DNA of 34,244 nucleotides from Pseudomonas marginalis (GCF_008692035.1 NZ_VTFG01000007.1:1-34244), one strand, 5' to 3'; positions 8,965-17,274 are shown, counted from the first letter of the stretch. Notes: generated by a model not told the origin, from the sequence alone. A program made the numbers and translations.

Positions 8965-9912
8965 ATGACTGTGTTCCCGGATTTGCACAACCTGCCCCGC
9001 CAGCTGCGCCACCCCGAGGTGCGCGACCTGGCGTGGGTGATGCTTGCCCCGCCGATGCTCGCGCAGACACCGTGGCCACAGCGCCACCCGCTGGCGGGCA
9101 GCGACTGGGTGCAGGCGCCCGACCTCCTTGAACACTGGCTACGCGCGCTCGACCAGGACAGCCGTGCCTTGCAGCACTGGTTGAGCCTGTCACGCACCCG
9201 GCGCCTGGGCCTGTACTACGAACGCCTGTGGCAGTTCGCCGTGCAGCATGCGCCGGGGGTAGAACTGCTCGCCGCCAACCTGCCGATCCGCCGCGCCGGG
9301 CACACCCTGGGCGAGCTGGACATGCTGCTGCGCGACCGTGATGGCGTGCACCACCTGGAACTGGCGATCAAACTCTACCTGGGCCCGCAGGACGGCAACG
9401 GCCAGGACACCGCGCAGTGGCTGGGCCCAGGCTGCCATGACCGACTGGACCGCAAGCTGGCGCACCTGGCCCAGCATCAACTGCCGATCTCGGCGCGGGC
9501 AGAAAGCCGCGAGGTGTTGGCGGCCCTGGATATTCAGCAGTTTGATGCGCACCTGTGGCTAGGCGGGTATTTGCTCTATCCCTGGCCTGGACTGGCCGAA
9601 CCGCCCCAAGGCGCACACCCGCAGCATCTGCGCGGGCGCTGGCTGCATCAGCGGGACTGGCGGAATTTTGTCAGCGCCAGTGCGCCAGGCCGCTGGCAAC
9701 CATTGCCCCGGCACGCGTGGCTGGCGCCGGCGCACTACCCGGCGGATGAAGTGTGGAGTGAAGCACAGATGCAGGCCTGGCTGGCAGACCTTGATCCGAT
9801 GGCACCTGCGCAGTTGCTGGTGCGCATGGTGCAGAACGGCGAGGATTGGGAGGAAGCCGAGCGCTTGTTCCTGGTGGCGGATCTTTGGCCGAATGTGCCG
9901 GGGGCTGGCTGA
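8965..9912 (+). CDS. DUF1853 family protein
   Basis: A 315-residue cytosolic protein of the DUF1853 family; function unknown. Recognisable features are the N-terminal LxDLxxPxxR-like region (residues 5-20) and a central segment (GELDMLLRD, then HHLELAIKLYLG, about 117-135). That segment resembles the acidic/Lys core of PD-(D/E)XK-type nuclease folds (E/D...ELAIK). This fold resemblance is my inference, not an established assignment. The gene is divergent from nadK and convergent with the chelatase gene, with a REP palindrome in the convergent gap. An ATG-like alternative lies a few codons upstream but out of frame. Confidence 0.85.
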   Translation: MTVFPDLHNLPRQLRHPEVRDLAWVMLAPPMLAQTPWPQRHPLAGSDWVQAPDLLEHWLRALDQDSRALQHWLSLSRTRRLGLYYERLWQFAVQHAPGVELLAANLPIRRAGHTLGELDMLLRDRDGVHHLELAIKLYLGPQDGNGQDTAQWLGPGCHDRLDRKLAHLAQHQLPISARAESREVLAALDIQQFDAHLWLGGYLLYPWPGLAEPPQGAHPQHLRGRWLHQRDWRNFVSASAPGRWQPLPRHAWLAPAHYPADEVWSEAQMQAWLADLDPMAPAQLLVRMVQNGEDWEEAERLFLVADLWPNVPGAG

Positions 9913-9939
9913 TAGCGTGTGTGGTGTATGTGAGGGCCT

Positions 9940-10022
9940 CATCGGGGGCAAGCCCCCTCCCACACTGACCGCATTCCAAATGGGTGTACTCGATCAAATG
10001 TGGGAGGGGGCTTGCCCCGATG
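9940..10022. repeat. REPIN-like palindrome between convergent genes
   Basis: Arms 9940-9964 and 9999-10022 are complementary over 24 bases with one bulged G. They carry the GGGGGCAAGCCCCCTCCCACA signature also found at 19551-19836. The 34-base spacer is unrelated to the other copies. It lies between the DUF1853 stop and the ChlD-like stop, and may serve both as a transcription boundary. Confidence 0.8.
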
Positions 10023-10037
10023 GCTGTGGTACCGCCA

Positions 10038-10700
10038 CTACACCTCATCGATATGCCGATAATCCAACTGCAACCCCACCGCCAGCTCCTGGGCCCGCCT
10101 CAGCCTGATCGGCCCGCGCTCGATATCCACCAGCAACCCCGCAGACGCCAATAACGGCAACCCACCGATGTCCTTGAGCCGCCCATCCGTGATCACCAGT
10201 ACACGCTGCTGCTCGGCCGGATAACGCTTGCGCCGCGCCACCAGCCAATGCGCGGCCTCGGTCAGCGCCGCCAGCAACGGCGTACCACCGCCCGCGCCCA
10301 ACTGATCCAGCCAGCCCGCCAGGCCTTTCGCTGCTTTCAACCCCTGTACCTGCCACTTCGGTGCCTGGCCGCTGGCGGTCAACAACGCCATGCGCGCCCG
10401 TTGCCGGTAGGCGTCGTCAAACAGCTGGGCGAGCAAGCCCTTGGCGTCGGTTAATGCACGATGCCGCCGCGTGGACGCCGACGCATCCACGATCACCAGC
10501 CACAACTCATGGGCCGAGCGGCTGCGCAGGTGGTAGCGCAGGTCTCCACGGGAGTGCGGCCGGCCGCCGAGCAAGGTGCACGGCCAGTTGATCGAACCCT
10601 GCTGTGCGCCGCGTGCCTTGCCCTGCCTGCCGTTGTCCAGTCGCCCCGCCTTGGGCCGGGCATCCGCCCCCGCGCCAGGTCGGGGGCGAATGCCTAGGGC
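10038..10700 (-). CDS. chlD: ChlD-like von Willebrand A extension, read by -1 frameshift
   Basis: A 220-codon frame encoding a basic linker followed by a VWA domain. The metal-ion-dependent adhesion site (DASAS) is at about residue 403 of the fused protein, followed by GGGTPL and VITDGR. This is the C-terminal part of a medium chelatase subunit. No ATG or GTG precedes the conserved region in frame. Only CTG (10712) or ATT (10691) exist near the junction, so independent initiation is unlikely. Slippage on the A AAA AAG heptamer at 10700-10706 places ribosomes from the ATPase gene into this frame, giving a 551-residue fusion. That length suits ChlD-type medium subunits. Confidence 0.85.
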   Translation of the reverse strand, partial: ALGIRPRPGAGADARPKAGRLDNGRQGKARGAQQGSINWPCTLLGGRPHSRGDLRYHLRSRSAHELWLVIVDASASTRRHRALTDAKGLLAQLFDDAYRQRARMALLTASGQAPKWQVQGLKAAKGLAGWLDQLGAGGGTPLLAALTEAAHWLVARRKRYPAEQQRVLVITDGRLKDIGGLPLLASAGLLVDIERGPIRLRRAQELAVGLQLDYRHIDEV

Positions 10701-10706
10701 TTTTTT
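10659..10706 (-). promoter_or_regulatory. Programmed -1 ribosomal frameshift signal
   Basis: On the minus strand the heptamer A AAA AAG occupies 10706-10700, in phase with the ATPase frame (CCA AAA AAG). Five bases (CCCUA) follow, then a hairpin. The 5' arm is at 10694-10682, a 10-base loop at 10681-10672, and the 3' arm at 10671-10659. The stem is 13 bp with a single U-G wobble, and one further G-C pair is possible in the loop. The zero-frame UAG (10696-10694) comes just one codon after the heptamer, straddling the spacer and the first stem base. No Shine-Dalgarno-like stimulator is visible upstream. The layout equals the dnaX-type signal. Confidence 0.85.
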
Positions 10707-11692
10707 GGCCAGGCAGGCACGTCTCGGCGAGCGCCAGTGGGCAGTGCCGGTGCGGGCATATCGCCCCATTGGCCTTGGCCGGGCGAGGTGTCCGAGGGTG
10801 TCGGCGCCTGCCCTTGATTGGGTGGGCTGGCCGGTGGGGATTGCACCTGGCGACGGTGGCGCAAGGCAAATTCCGCCACTGCTTCGATGTCTTCTTCGGC
10901 AATGGTATCCGCGCCCCGCCACGCCGCGTGGGCCCGGGCGCCGCGCAGCCAGACCAGGTCGGCGCGCAAGCCGTCGACACCGGCAGCAAAGCAACGCTCG
11001 GTGATCTGCGCCAGGGCCTGATCATCCAGCTCGATACTGTCCAGCCGCGCCCGCGCCTGGGTACAGCGCTGGCGCAGCGCCGCCTGTTGCCCGGCCCACT
11101 GGGTGCAGAACGCGGCGGGGTCGCTGTCGAAATCCAGGCGCCGCCGAATAATCTGCCCGCGTTCGGCCGGCAGCGTCTGCCCGCTCAGCGCCACGTTGAA
11201 ACCGAAGCGGTCCAGCAGCTGCGGGCGCAACTCGCCCTCCTCCGGGTTCATGGTGCCGATCAGCACAAAGCGCGCCGAATGGCGATGGGAAATGCCGTCG
11301 CGTTCGATCAGGTTGGTGCCGCTGGCGGCGACGTCGAGCAACAGGTCCACCAGGTGATCGGGCAACAGGTTGACCTCGTCGACATACAGCACGCCGCCGT
11401 CGGCCTTGGCCAACACCCCAGGGGAAAACTGCGCGCGGCCTTCCCCCAGCGCGGCATCCAGGTCCAGGGTACCCACCAGGCGCTCTTCAGTGGCGCCCAA
11501 CGGCAAGGTGACGAATTGGCCGCTGGCCAGCAGATCCGCCAGACCACGGGCCAGGGTGGATTTGGCCATGCCACGCGGGCCTTCGATCAGCACGCCGCCG
11601 ATCTTCGGGTCGATGGCGGTCAGGCACAGCGCCAGTTTCAGGTCGTCGGCAGCGACCACGGCGGACAGCGGGAAATGGGGAATATCGGTCAT
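10694..11692 (-). CDS. chlI: ChlI-like AAA+ chelatase subunit (zero-frame product)
   Basis: A 332-residue AAA+ ATPase of the magnesium/cobalt chelatase family. Walker A GPRGMAKST is at 38-46, Walker B VLYVDEVN at 101-108, and GTMNPEEGELRPQLLDRFG at 146-164. From about 285 it turns into a Pro/Gly/Gln-rich linker typical of the ChlD hinge, ending PKKP just before the UAG. GAGAG precedes the ATG at 11692. The zero-frame product can act as the small (I) subunit and the frameshifted 551-residue form as the medium (D) subunit. Together with CobN they would drive ATP-dependent cobalt insertion into hydrogenobyrinate a,c-diamide. No separate cobS or cobT lies in the window. Confidence 0.9.
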   Translation of the reverse strand: MTDIPHFPLSAVVAADDLKLALCLTAIDPKIGGVLIEGPRGMAKSTLARGLADLLASGQFVTLPLGATEERLVGTLDLDAALGEGRAQFSPGVLAKADGGVLYVDEVNLLPDHLVDLLLDVAASGTNLIERDGISHRHSARFVLIGTMNPEEGELRPQLLDRFGFNVALSGQTLPAERGQIIRRRLDFDSDPAAFCTQWAGQQAALRQRCTQARARLDSIELDDQALAQITERCFAAGVDGLRADLVWLRGARAHAAWRGADTIAEEDIEAVAEFALRHRRQVQSPPASPPNQGQAPTPSDTSPGQGQWGDMPAPALPTGARRDVPAWPKKP

Positions 11693-11748
11693 CCGTTCTC
11701 TCTTTAAATTCTGCTGTACAAGTAATCACCCGGTCATGAGCAAGCTAC

Positions 11749-11884
11749 TTGTGGTGAGCGGGCTTGCCCCGCGCTGGGCTGCGAAGCAGCCCCAATAGGA
11801 GCGCTGCAGTGTGCCAGGTAGCTCCGGGACTATGTTTTTGGGGCCGCTTCGCAGCCCAGCGCGGGGCAAGCCCGCTCACCACAA
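11749..11884. repeat. Long near-perfect inverted repeat inside the cob operon
   Basis: Arms 11749-11793 and 11840-11884 are 45 bases each and complementary except at one position. The spacer is 46 bases. It belongs to the REP family with the core GCGGGCTTGCCCCGCGCTGG and shares 18 bases with 103-120. It fills the gap between the cobN stop and the chelatase ATPase start. Any transcript from cobW-cobN into the ATPase gene would carry this very stable hairpin. The rest of 11693-11920 holds no gene. Confidence 0.9.
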
Positions 11885-11920
11885 CAAGCCCGCCAGCCAC
11901 AACAAGCCGCATCTCGCGTT

Positions 11921-14900
11921 CTAGCTGTCTTCTTCTATATCCAGCAACAGGTTTTCCAGCGCCTCGCGGTACGCCCCCGGCTCCTGCCACAGGCCACGCT
12001 GCTGGGCTTCGAGCATGCGCTCGGTCATGTCGCGCAACGCCGCGGGGTTGTGCTGCTGCACGAACGCGCGGGTGTCAGGGTCCAGCAGGTAGGCGTCAGC
12101 GAGCAACGCATATTGATGATCGTCGATCAGCGCCGTGGTGGCATCGAAGGCGAACAGATTGTCCACGGTCGCGGCCATTTCAAACGCACCTTTATAGCCA
12201 TGGCGCTTCACGCCGTCGATCCACTTGGGGTTGGCGGCACGGGAACGGATCACCCGGTTCAGCTCTTCCTTCAAGGTGCGAATCCTCGGCAGGTCCGGCT
12301 GGCTATGGTCGCCGTGATAGCTGGCGGCCTTGTCGCCGCTCAGGGTTTCCACGGCGGCGAGCATGCCGCCCTGGAATTGGTAGTAGTCGTTGGAGTCGAG
12401 CAGGTCGTGCTCACGGTTATCCTGGTTCTGCAACACCGCCTGCACCTGGCTCAGGCGCTGGGCAAACTGCGCGCGAGCAGCGGTGCCTTCGTCGGAGCCG
12501 CCATAGGCGTAGCCGCCCCAGTTCAGGTAGACCTCAGCCAGGTCCTCGCGGCTTTGCCACAGGCGCCCGTCAATGGCGCCCTGCACGCCGGCGCCATAGG
12601 CGCCGGGCTTGGCCCCGAAGATACGCCAGCCGGCCTGTTTCGCCGCGGCCTCCGCATCCAGGCCGGAGGCCAGCAATGCCGCGCGCTCACTGCGCACCTT
12701 GGCGGCCAGCGGGTTCATGTCGTCCGGCTCATCCAGGGCCGCCACCGCCTGTACCGCCGCGTCGAACAGGCGGATCAGGTTGGCGAAGGCATCGCGGAAA
12801 AACCCGGACACGCGCAAGGTGACGTCCACGCGCGGGCGGTCCAACAGGCTGATGGGCAGGATTTCAAAATCATCCACCCGTTGACTGCCGGTGGCCCACA
12901 CCGGCCGCACGCCCATCAGCGCCATGGCCTGGGCAATGTCGTCGCCACCGGTGCGCATGGTGGCCGTGCCCCACACCGACAGGCCGAGTTGGCGCAGGTG
13001 GTCGCCGTGGTCCTGCAGGTGCCGTTCAAGTATCAGGTTGGCGGACTGGAAGCCGATGCGCCACGCGGTGGTGGTGGGCAGGTTGCGCACGTCAACGGTG
13101 AAGAAATTGCGCCCGGTCGGCAGCACATCCAGGCGCCCCCGGCTCGGCGCGCCGCTTGGCCCAGCCGGCACAAAGCGCCCGCCGAGGGCCTCCAGCAAGC
13201 CGCGCATTTCCGCCGGGCCGCAGGCGTCCAGGCGTGGCGCCACGACGATGCGCAGGCTTTCGATCACCGCCTTCACTTCTTCCCAGCCGGGCTCTTCCAG
13301 CTGTTCCAGCGGCCCTTCCAACGCCTGCTCGATCATTCTCGCAGCGTACAGTTCCAGGCGCTCGCGGGTATCCCCGGCGGTGCGCCACTGCTGCCCATCG
13401 ATCTTCTGCAACACCGCCGGGCGTCGCCCGGTCCAGGGCTCGGCCAGGGCGCAGTCCAGGGGGTCAAAACCCAGCGCGAACGCCTTGGCCAACACGCGCA
13501 GCAGGCTCGATTGCGGGCCACGGCCGTCGCCACGCGGGATGCGCAGCAAGGCCAGCAAGGTGTCGATGCGCAAACGGCCCACGGGGGATTCGCCAAAGAT
13601 GTGCAGGCCGTCGCGTATCTGCGACTCCTTCAAGTCGCACAGGTAGGTGTCGAGGCGCGGCAGCCAGATAGCGGCATCGGCGTCGCCATCCAGTTCAAGC
13701 TCCTGATCGATGCGGGTTTCGCGCACCAGCTTGAGGATGTCTTTTTGCAGCTCGCGGGCCCGGCGCGGGTCGAGCAGTTGGGCTTCGTAATATTCGTCCG
13801 CCAACAGCTCAAGGTCCCGCAGCGGCCCGTAGGTTTCGGCGCGGGTCAGCGGCGGCATCAGGTGGTCGATGATCACCGCCTGGGTACGCCGCTTGGCCTG
13901 GGCGCCCTCGCCCGGGTCATTGACGATAAACGGGTAGATGTTCGGCAGCGGTCCCAGCAGCGCATCCGGCCAGCAGTTTTCCGAGAGTCCCACGCCCTTG
14001 CCCGGCAGCCATTCGAGGTTGCCGTGCTTGCCCACATGGATCACGCCATGGGCGCCGTAGGTGTGGCGCAACCAGAAGTAGAACGCCAGGTAGCCATGGG
14101 GCGGCACCAGGTCCGGGTCGTGATACACCGCGCTGGCATCCACCTGGTAACCCCGGGCCGGCTGGATACCGACGAAGGTCTGGCCCAGGCGCAGGCCGGC
14201 GATCATCAGGCGGCCGTCGCGGAACATTGGATCGTTGTGCGGCGCGCCCCATCGCTCCAGCACCGCCTGGCGGTTGGATTCAGGCAAGCGCTTGAACATC
14301 GCCTCGTAGTCGTCCAGGCCGAGGCTTTGATGACAGGGGCGCAGGTCGAGGCTGTCGAAGTCGTTGGTGACGCCGCCGAGCAGCTCATGGATCAGCGCGG
14401 TACCGCTTTCGGGCAGTTGCTCCGGCACCGGATAGCCTTCGACCTGCAGGGCACGCAGGATATTCAGCGCGGCAGCCGGGGTGTCCAGGCCCACGCCATT
14501 GCCGATACGGCCGTCGCGGGTCGGGTAGTTGGCAAGGATCAGGGCGATGCGCTTATCCCCATTCGGCACCCGTGCCAGCTCGACCCAACGGCGCGCCAGC
14601 TCGGCGACGAAATCCATGCGTTCGGGCGCTGCGCGGTAGCACACCACGTCCGACTGGCTGCGTTCGCTGCGCCAGGCCAGATCCTTGAAGCTGATCGGCC
14701 GGCTGATAATCCGCCCGTCCAACTCGGGCAAGGCAATGTGCATCGCCAGGTCGCGCGGGCCCAGGCCTTGCTCGCTGGCCTGCCAGCCCGGCTGGTTATC
14801 CTGGGCGCAGATCGCCTGGATCACCGGGATATTGCGGCGAAACGGCCGCAGATGCGGGGCTTCGGGGCTGGATTGGGCAAAACCGGTGGTGTTCAGGATC

Positions 14901-15682
14901 ACCGCCGCGCCGACCTCATCCAGCAGGTCCTCGACCACCCTCAGGCAGCCGGGCTCTTTCAAACTGGCCACCGCCATCGGCAACGGGTTAAGGCCCGCCG
15001 CCTGCAAGCGCTGGCAGAACACATCGATAAAACCGGTATTGGCCGCCTGCAGGTGGGAGCGGTAGAACAGCACCGCCGCCACGGGCCAATCCGCGTGCCA
15101 ATCGGTCTGCCAGTCATTGAGGCGAGGGTTGGCTTTGTGCGGGTGATAGATCGCGGTGCGCGGCAAGGTCTGCGGCTCGGCCCACGGGTAATCGCGGTCC
15201 AGGTAGCCGCTGGCCAGGCAGCGGAAAAAATCCAGCGCGTTAGCGAGCCCGCCCTGGCGCAGGAAGTGCCACAGGCGGTCGCGCTGTTCGGCACTCACCG
15301 TGCTCAGGCCGCTGAGTTCCGGGTCCGGGCGGTCATCCCCCGGCACCAGGATCAGCGTAACGCCACGCTCGGCCAGCTCCACCAGGCGCTCGATACCGTA
15401 GCGCCAATAACCGATGCCGCCGTGCAGGGAAATCAGGATGACCTTGGCGTGGCGCAGCACCTCGTCGACATACAAATCGACCGAGGCGTGGTTCTGCACC
15501 TGCATCGGGTTGGCCAGGCGCAGGCTGGGGTAATCCTCGGGCAACTGCTGGGCGGCTTCGGCCAGCAGCGCCAGGCTGGAATCGCCGCTGCACAGGATCA
15601 CCAGTTCGGCGGGAGTTTGGCCAAGGTCGGCAATATTGTCGTCCGCGACGAAACCACCGGGCTGAGTCCTGAGCAGGTGCAT
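11921..15682 (-). CDS. cobN: Cobaltochelatase large subunit CobN
   Basis: A 1253-residue large chelatase subunit (CobN/BchH/ChlH superfamily). It binds hydrogenobyrinic acid a,c-diamide and cobalt in the aerobic cobalamin pathway. Length is close to the known CobN proteins of about 1270 residues, and the frame is unbroken. Conserved family stretches include HVGKHGNLEWLPGKGVGLS, LPTGRNFFTVD and GGDDIAQAMALMG. It starts 3 bases after the cobW stop without a strong ribosome-binding site, suggesting translational coupling. Its ATPase partners would be the ChlI/ChlD products encoded next, past the long palindrome. The whole unit lies under the minus-strand cobalamin riboswitch. Confidence 0.96.
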   Translation of the reverse strand: MHLLRTQPGGFVADDNIADLGQTPAELVILCSGDSSLALLAEAAQQLPEDYPSLRLANPMQVQNHASVDLYVDEVLRHAKVILISLHGGIGYWRYGIERLVELAERGVTLILVPGDDRPDPELSGLSTVSAEQRDRLWHFLRQGGLANALDFFRCLASGYLDRDYPWAEPQTLPRTAIYHPHKANPRLNDWQTDWHADWPVAAVLFYRSHLQAANTGFIDVFCQRLQAAGLNPLPMAVASLKEPGCLRVVEDLLDEVGAAVILNTTGFAQSSPEAPHLRPFRRNIPVIQAICAQDNQPGWQASEQGLGPRDLAMHIALPELDGRIISRPISFKDLAWRSERSQSDVVCYRAAPERMDFVAELARRWVELARVPNGDKRIALILANYPTRDGRIGNGVGLDTPAAALNILRALQVEGYPVPEQLPESGTALIHELLGGVTNDFDSLDLRPCHQSLGLDDYEAMFKRLPESNRQAVLERWGAPHNDPMFRDGRLMIAGLRLGQTFVGIQPARGYQVDASAVYHDPDLVPPHGYLAFYFWLRHTYGAHGVIHVGKHGNLEWLPGKGVGLSENCWPDALLGPLPNIYPFIVNDPGEGAQAKRRTQAVIIDHLMPPLTRAETYGPLRDLELLADEYYEAQLLDPRRARELQKDILKLVRETRIDQELELDGDADAAIWLPRLDTYLCDLKESQIRDGLHIFGESPVGRLRIDTLLALLRIPRGDGRGPQSSLLRVLAKAFALGFDPLDCALAEPWTGRRPAVLQKIDGQQWRTAGDTRERLELYAARMIEQALEGPLEQLEEPGWEEVKAVIESLRIVVAPRLDACGPAEMRGLLEALGGRFVPAGPSGAPSRGRLDVLPTGRNFFTVDVRNLPTTTAWRIGFQSANLILERHLQDHGDHLRQLGLSVWGTATMRTGGDDIAQAMALMGVRPVWATGSQRVDDFEILPISLLDRPRVDVTLRVSGFFRDAFANLIRLFDAAVQAVAALDEPDDMNPLAAKVRSERAALLASGLDAEAAAKQAGWRIFGAKPGAYGAGVQGAIDGRLWQSREDLAEVYLNWGGYAYGGSDEGTAARAQFAQRLSQVQAVLQNQDNREHDLLDSNDYYQFQGGMLAAVETLSGDKAASYHGDHSQPDLPRIRTLKEELNRVIRSRAANPKWIDGVKRHGYKGAFEMAATVDNLFAFDATTALIDDHQYALLADAYLLDPDTRAFVQQHNPAALRDMTERMLEAQQRGLWQEPGAYREALENLLLDIEEDS

Positions 15683-15685
15683 GGG

Positions 15686-16747
15686 TTAAACGCTGAGGGC
15701 AGCGCGCAGTTGCGCTTCGAGGCCCGCCGCGTCCAGCTCCTGGCCGATCAGCACCAGCCGCGTGATGCGCGCTTCGTCGGCGCCCCAGGCACGGTCGAAG
15801 TGCTTGTCGAAACGCGTACCCACACCCTGGATCAGCAGGCGCATCGGCTTGTTCGGGATGGCGGCGAAGCCCTTGACCCGCAGGATGCCGTGCTGAACCA
15901 CCAATTGGTTCAGGGCGTCGAGCAGCAGCGCTTCGTCGGCTTGGGGCAGGTCGATGGAGATGGAATCGAAGGCGTCGTGATCATGCTCGTCTTCACCTTC
16001 GTGGTGATGATCGTGGTGGCTATGGCGAGCGTCGATATGTTCTTCGGACCCCGCGCCCAGGCCGATCAATACGTCCAACGGCAGGCGACCGCTGCTGGCT
16101 TCGATGATCTTCACCGCTGGTGGCAGTTCTTCGGCGACTTCCAGGCGCACACGGGCCAGGTCCTCGGCGCTGATCAGGTCGGATTTATTGAGGATCACCA
16201 GGTCGGCGCTGGCCAGTTGGTCGGCAAACAGCTCGTGCAGCGGCGATTCATGGTCCAGGTTCGGGTCGAGCTTGCGCTGGGCGTCGACCTGATCCGGGAA
16301 CGCGGCAAAGGTGCCGGCGGCCACGGCCGGGCTGTCGACCACGGTGATGACCGCATCAACCGTGCAGGCGCTGCGGATTTCCGGCCACTGGAATGCCTGC
16401 ACCAAGGGTTTTGGCAGGGCCAGGCCCGAGGTTTCGATAAGGATATGGTCGAGGTCGCCGCGACGGGCGACCAGTTCGCGCATCACCGGGAAGAACTCTT
16501 CCTGCACCGTGCAGCACAGGCAGCCGTTGGCCAGCTCGTACACGCGACCGTTGGCCTCTTCTTCGATGCAACCGATGGCGCACTGCTTGAGGATCTCACC
16601 GTCGATGCCCAGCTCGCCGAATTCGTTGACGATCACCGCAATACGACGGCCCTGGGCGTTGTCGAGCATATGGCGCAGCAAGGTGGTCTTGCCCGAGCCG
16701 AGGAAGCCGGTAACGATGGTGACGGGAAGTTTGGCCAGTGTTTTCAT
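15686..16747 (-). CDS. cobW: CobW, G3E-family GTPase
   Basis: A 353-residue COG0523 metallochaperone GTPase. The P loop GFLGSGKT is at residues 14-21, the metal-binding motif GCLCC at 75-79, and a DxD/SGL region around ILIETSGL. A His/Asp/Glu-rich stretch (about 235-255) probably binds metal. In cobalamin producers CobW is proposed to deliver Co(II) to the CobN chelatase. It is the first gene after the minus-strand cobalamin riboswitch and lies 3 bases ahead of cobN. Its ribosome-binding site (AAAGGG) falls in a small hairpin at 16751-16770, suggesting translational control. Related zinc-delivery proteins (ZigA, YeiR) are excluded by context. Confidence 0.94.
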   Translation of the reverse strand: MKTLAKLPVTIVTGFLGSGKTTLLRHMLDNAQGRRIAVIVNEFGELGIDGEILKQCAIGCIEEEANGRVYELANGCLCCTVQEEFFPVMRELVARRGDLDHILIETSGLALPKPLVQAFQWPEIRSACTVDAVITVVDSPAVAAGTFAAFPDQVDAQRKLDPNLDHESPLHELFADQLASADLVILNKSDLISAEDLARVRLEVAEELPPAVKIIEASSGRLPLDVLIGLGAGSEEHIDARHSHHDHHHEGEDEHDHDAFDSISIDLPQADEALLLDALNQLVVQHGILRVKGFAAIPNKPMRLLIQGVGTRFDKHFDRAWGADEARITRLVLIGQELDAAGLEAQLRAALSV

Positions 16748-16750
16748 CGG

Positions 16751-16770
16751 ATGCCCTTTGGGGCGGGCAT
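16751..16770 (-). promoter_or_regulatory. Hairpin sequestering the cobW ribosome-binding site
   Basis: On the minus strand ATGCCC pairs with GGGCAT (6 bp) around the loop GCCCCAAA. The GGG of the 3' arm is part of the cobW Shine-Dalgarno region, 3 bases before the ATG. It is plausible as the regulated expression platform of the upstream riboswitch, whose 3' end is about 80 bases earlier. Inference from sequence only. Confidence 0.4.
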
Positions 16771-16852
16771 ACGGGACGATAGGCCCTGCGGCGGCGCGCA
16801 GCAGCAGATTTCGTCACCGGATCACCCCGCCCGGTTGAATTGGAAAATCGGT

Positions 16853-17051
16853 GGCGAGGCAGGTCTCCTGGCTTGGGGCTTGCGGGTCTTGCGACCGGCG
16901 CCGACTGCGCCTTCCCGCCGCAGTGGCAGTGGCGTGGCAGTCAGATAAACCCTTCACAGTTGCGGGGGCAGCCGCGGCTTGGACCGCGTTCCCTTCTTAG
17001 CTTCGGCCTGGGCCGAAGAACCTCGAGGGTGCAAGGCTACAGGGGCTCGCC
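16853..17051 (-). ncRNA. Cobalamin riboswitch upstream of cobW-cobN
   Basis: The minus strand carries the class I adenosylcobalamin aptamer signature. It contains the B12 box GCTGCCCCCGCAACTGTGAA, then GCCACTGC, GGGAAGGC and AAGCCAGGAGACCTGCC. The closing helix P1 is formed by GGCGAG (17051-17046) and CTCGCC (16858-16853). A leader of about 105 bases separates it from the cobW ATG. It would switch off cobW-cobN-chelatase synthesis when B12 is plentiful. Confidence 0.93.
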
Positions 17052-17096
17052 GCATTTGACTACCGTCCCCGGCCCATGCTCTCCTACACATCTTGT

Positions 17097-17274
17097 TTCG
17101 GGTGCCCTTCACAGGGTGAAACGGGAAACCGGTGAGTCATGGCGTCATGACAAGTCCGGTGCTGCCCCCGCAACGGTAAGCGAGTGAAGCGTCAGATCCA
17201 CTGTGCCTGTACGGCATGGGAAGGCGACGCTTTATAGACCCAGTGTCCCTCGCAAGCCCGGAGACCGGCCCGAA
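17097..17274 (+). ncRNA. Cobalamin riboswitch upstream of cbtB-cbtA-cobE-cobM
   Basis: The plus strand carries a second aptamer: GGGTGCC at the 5' side, ACGGGAAACCGGTGAGTC, the B12 box GCTGCCCCCGCAACGGTAAG at 17161-17180, and AAGCCCGGAGACCGGCC near the 3' end. P1 is TTCGGG (17097-17102) with CCCGAA (17269-17274). It faces away from the minus-strand aptamer and is separated from it by only 45 bases. The leader to cbtB is about 110 bases. Confidence 0.94.

Noticed and set aside
10694..10706. A sequencing error or inactivating frameshift in a once single chlD gene
   Set aside because: Possible in principle at a run of six A, but the exact slippery phase, 5-nt spacer and strong hairpin are unlikely by chance. 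An indel check in raw reads or relatives would settle it.
10038..10994. The VWA domain as a separate gene with its own ATG at 10994
   Set aside because: That start lies some 280 bases inside the ATPase gene and the added residues are its out-of-frame shadow. The frameshift explains the junction better.
12050..16948. A 1632-codon open frame on the plus strand across cobN and cobW
   Set aside because: It is antisense to two well conserved genes with intact motifs. Long antisense frames are expected from GC-rich third positions. It has low-complexity Gln/His/Arg-rich translation and no ribosome-binding site.
17052..17096. A plus-strand promoter with -35 TTGACT at 17056-17061
   Set aside because: No -10 at acceptable spacing could be found, so it is not listed as a feature.
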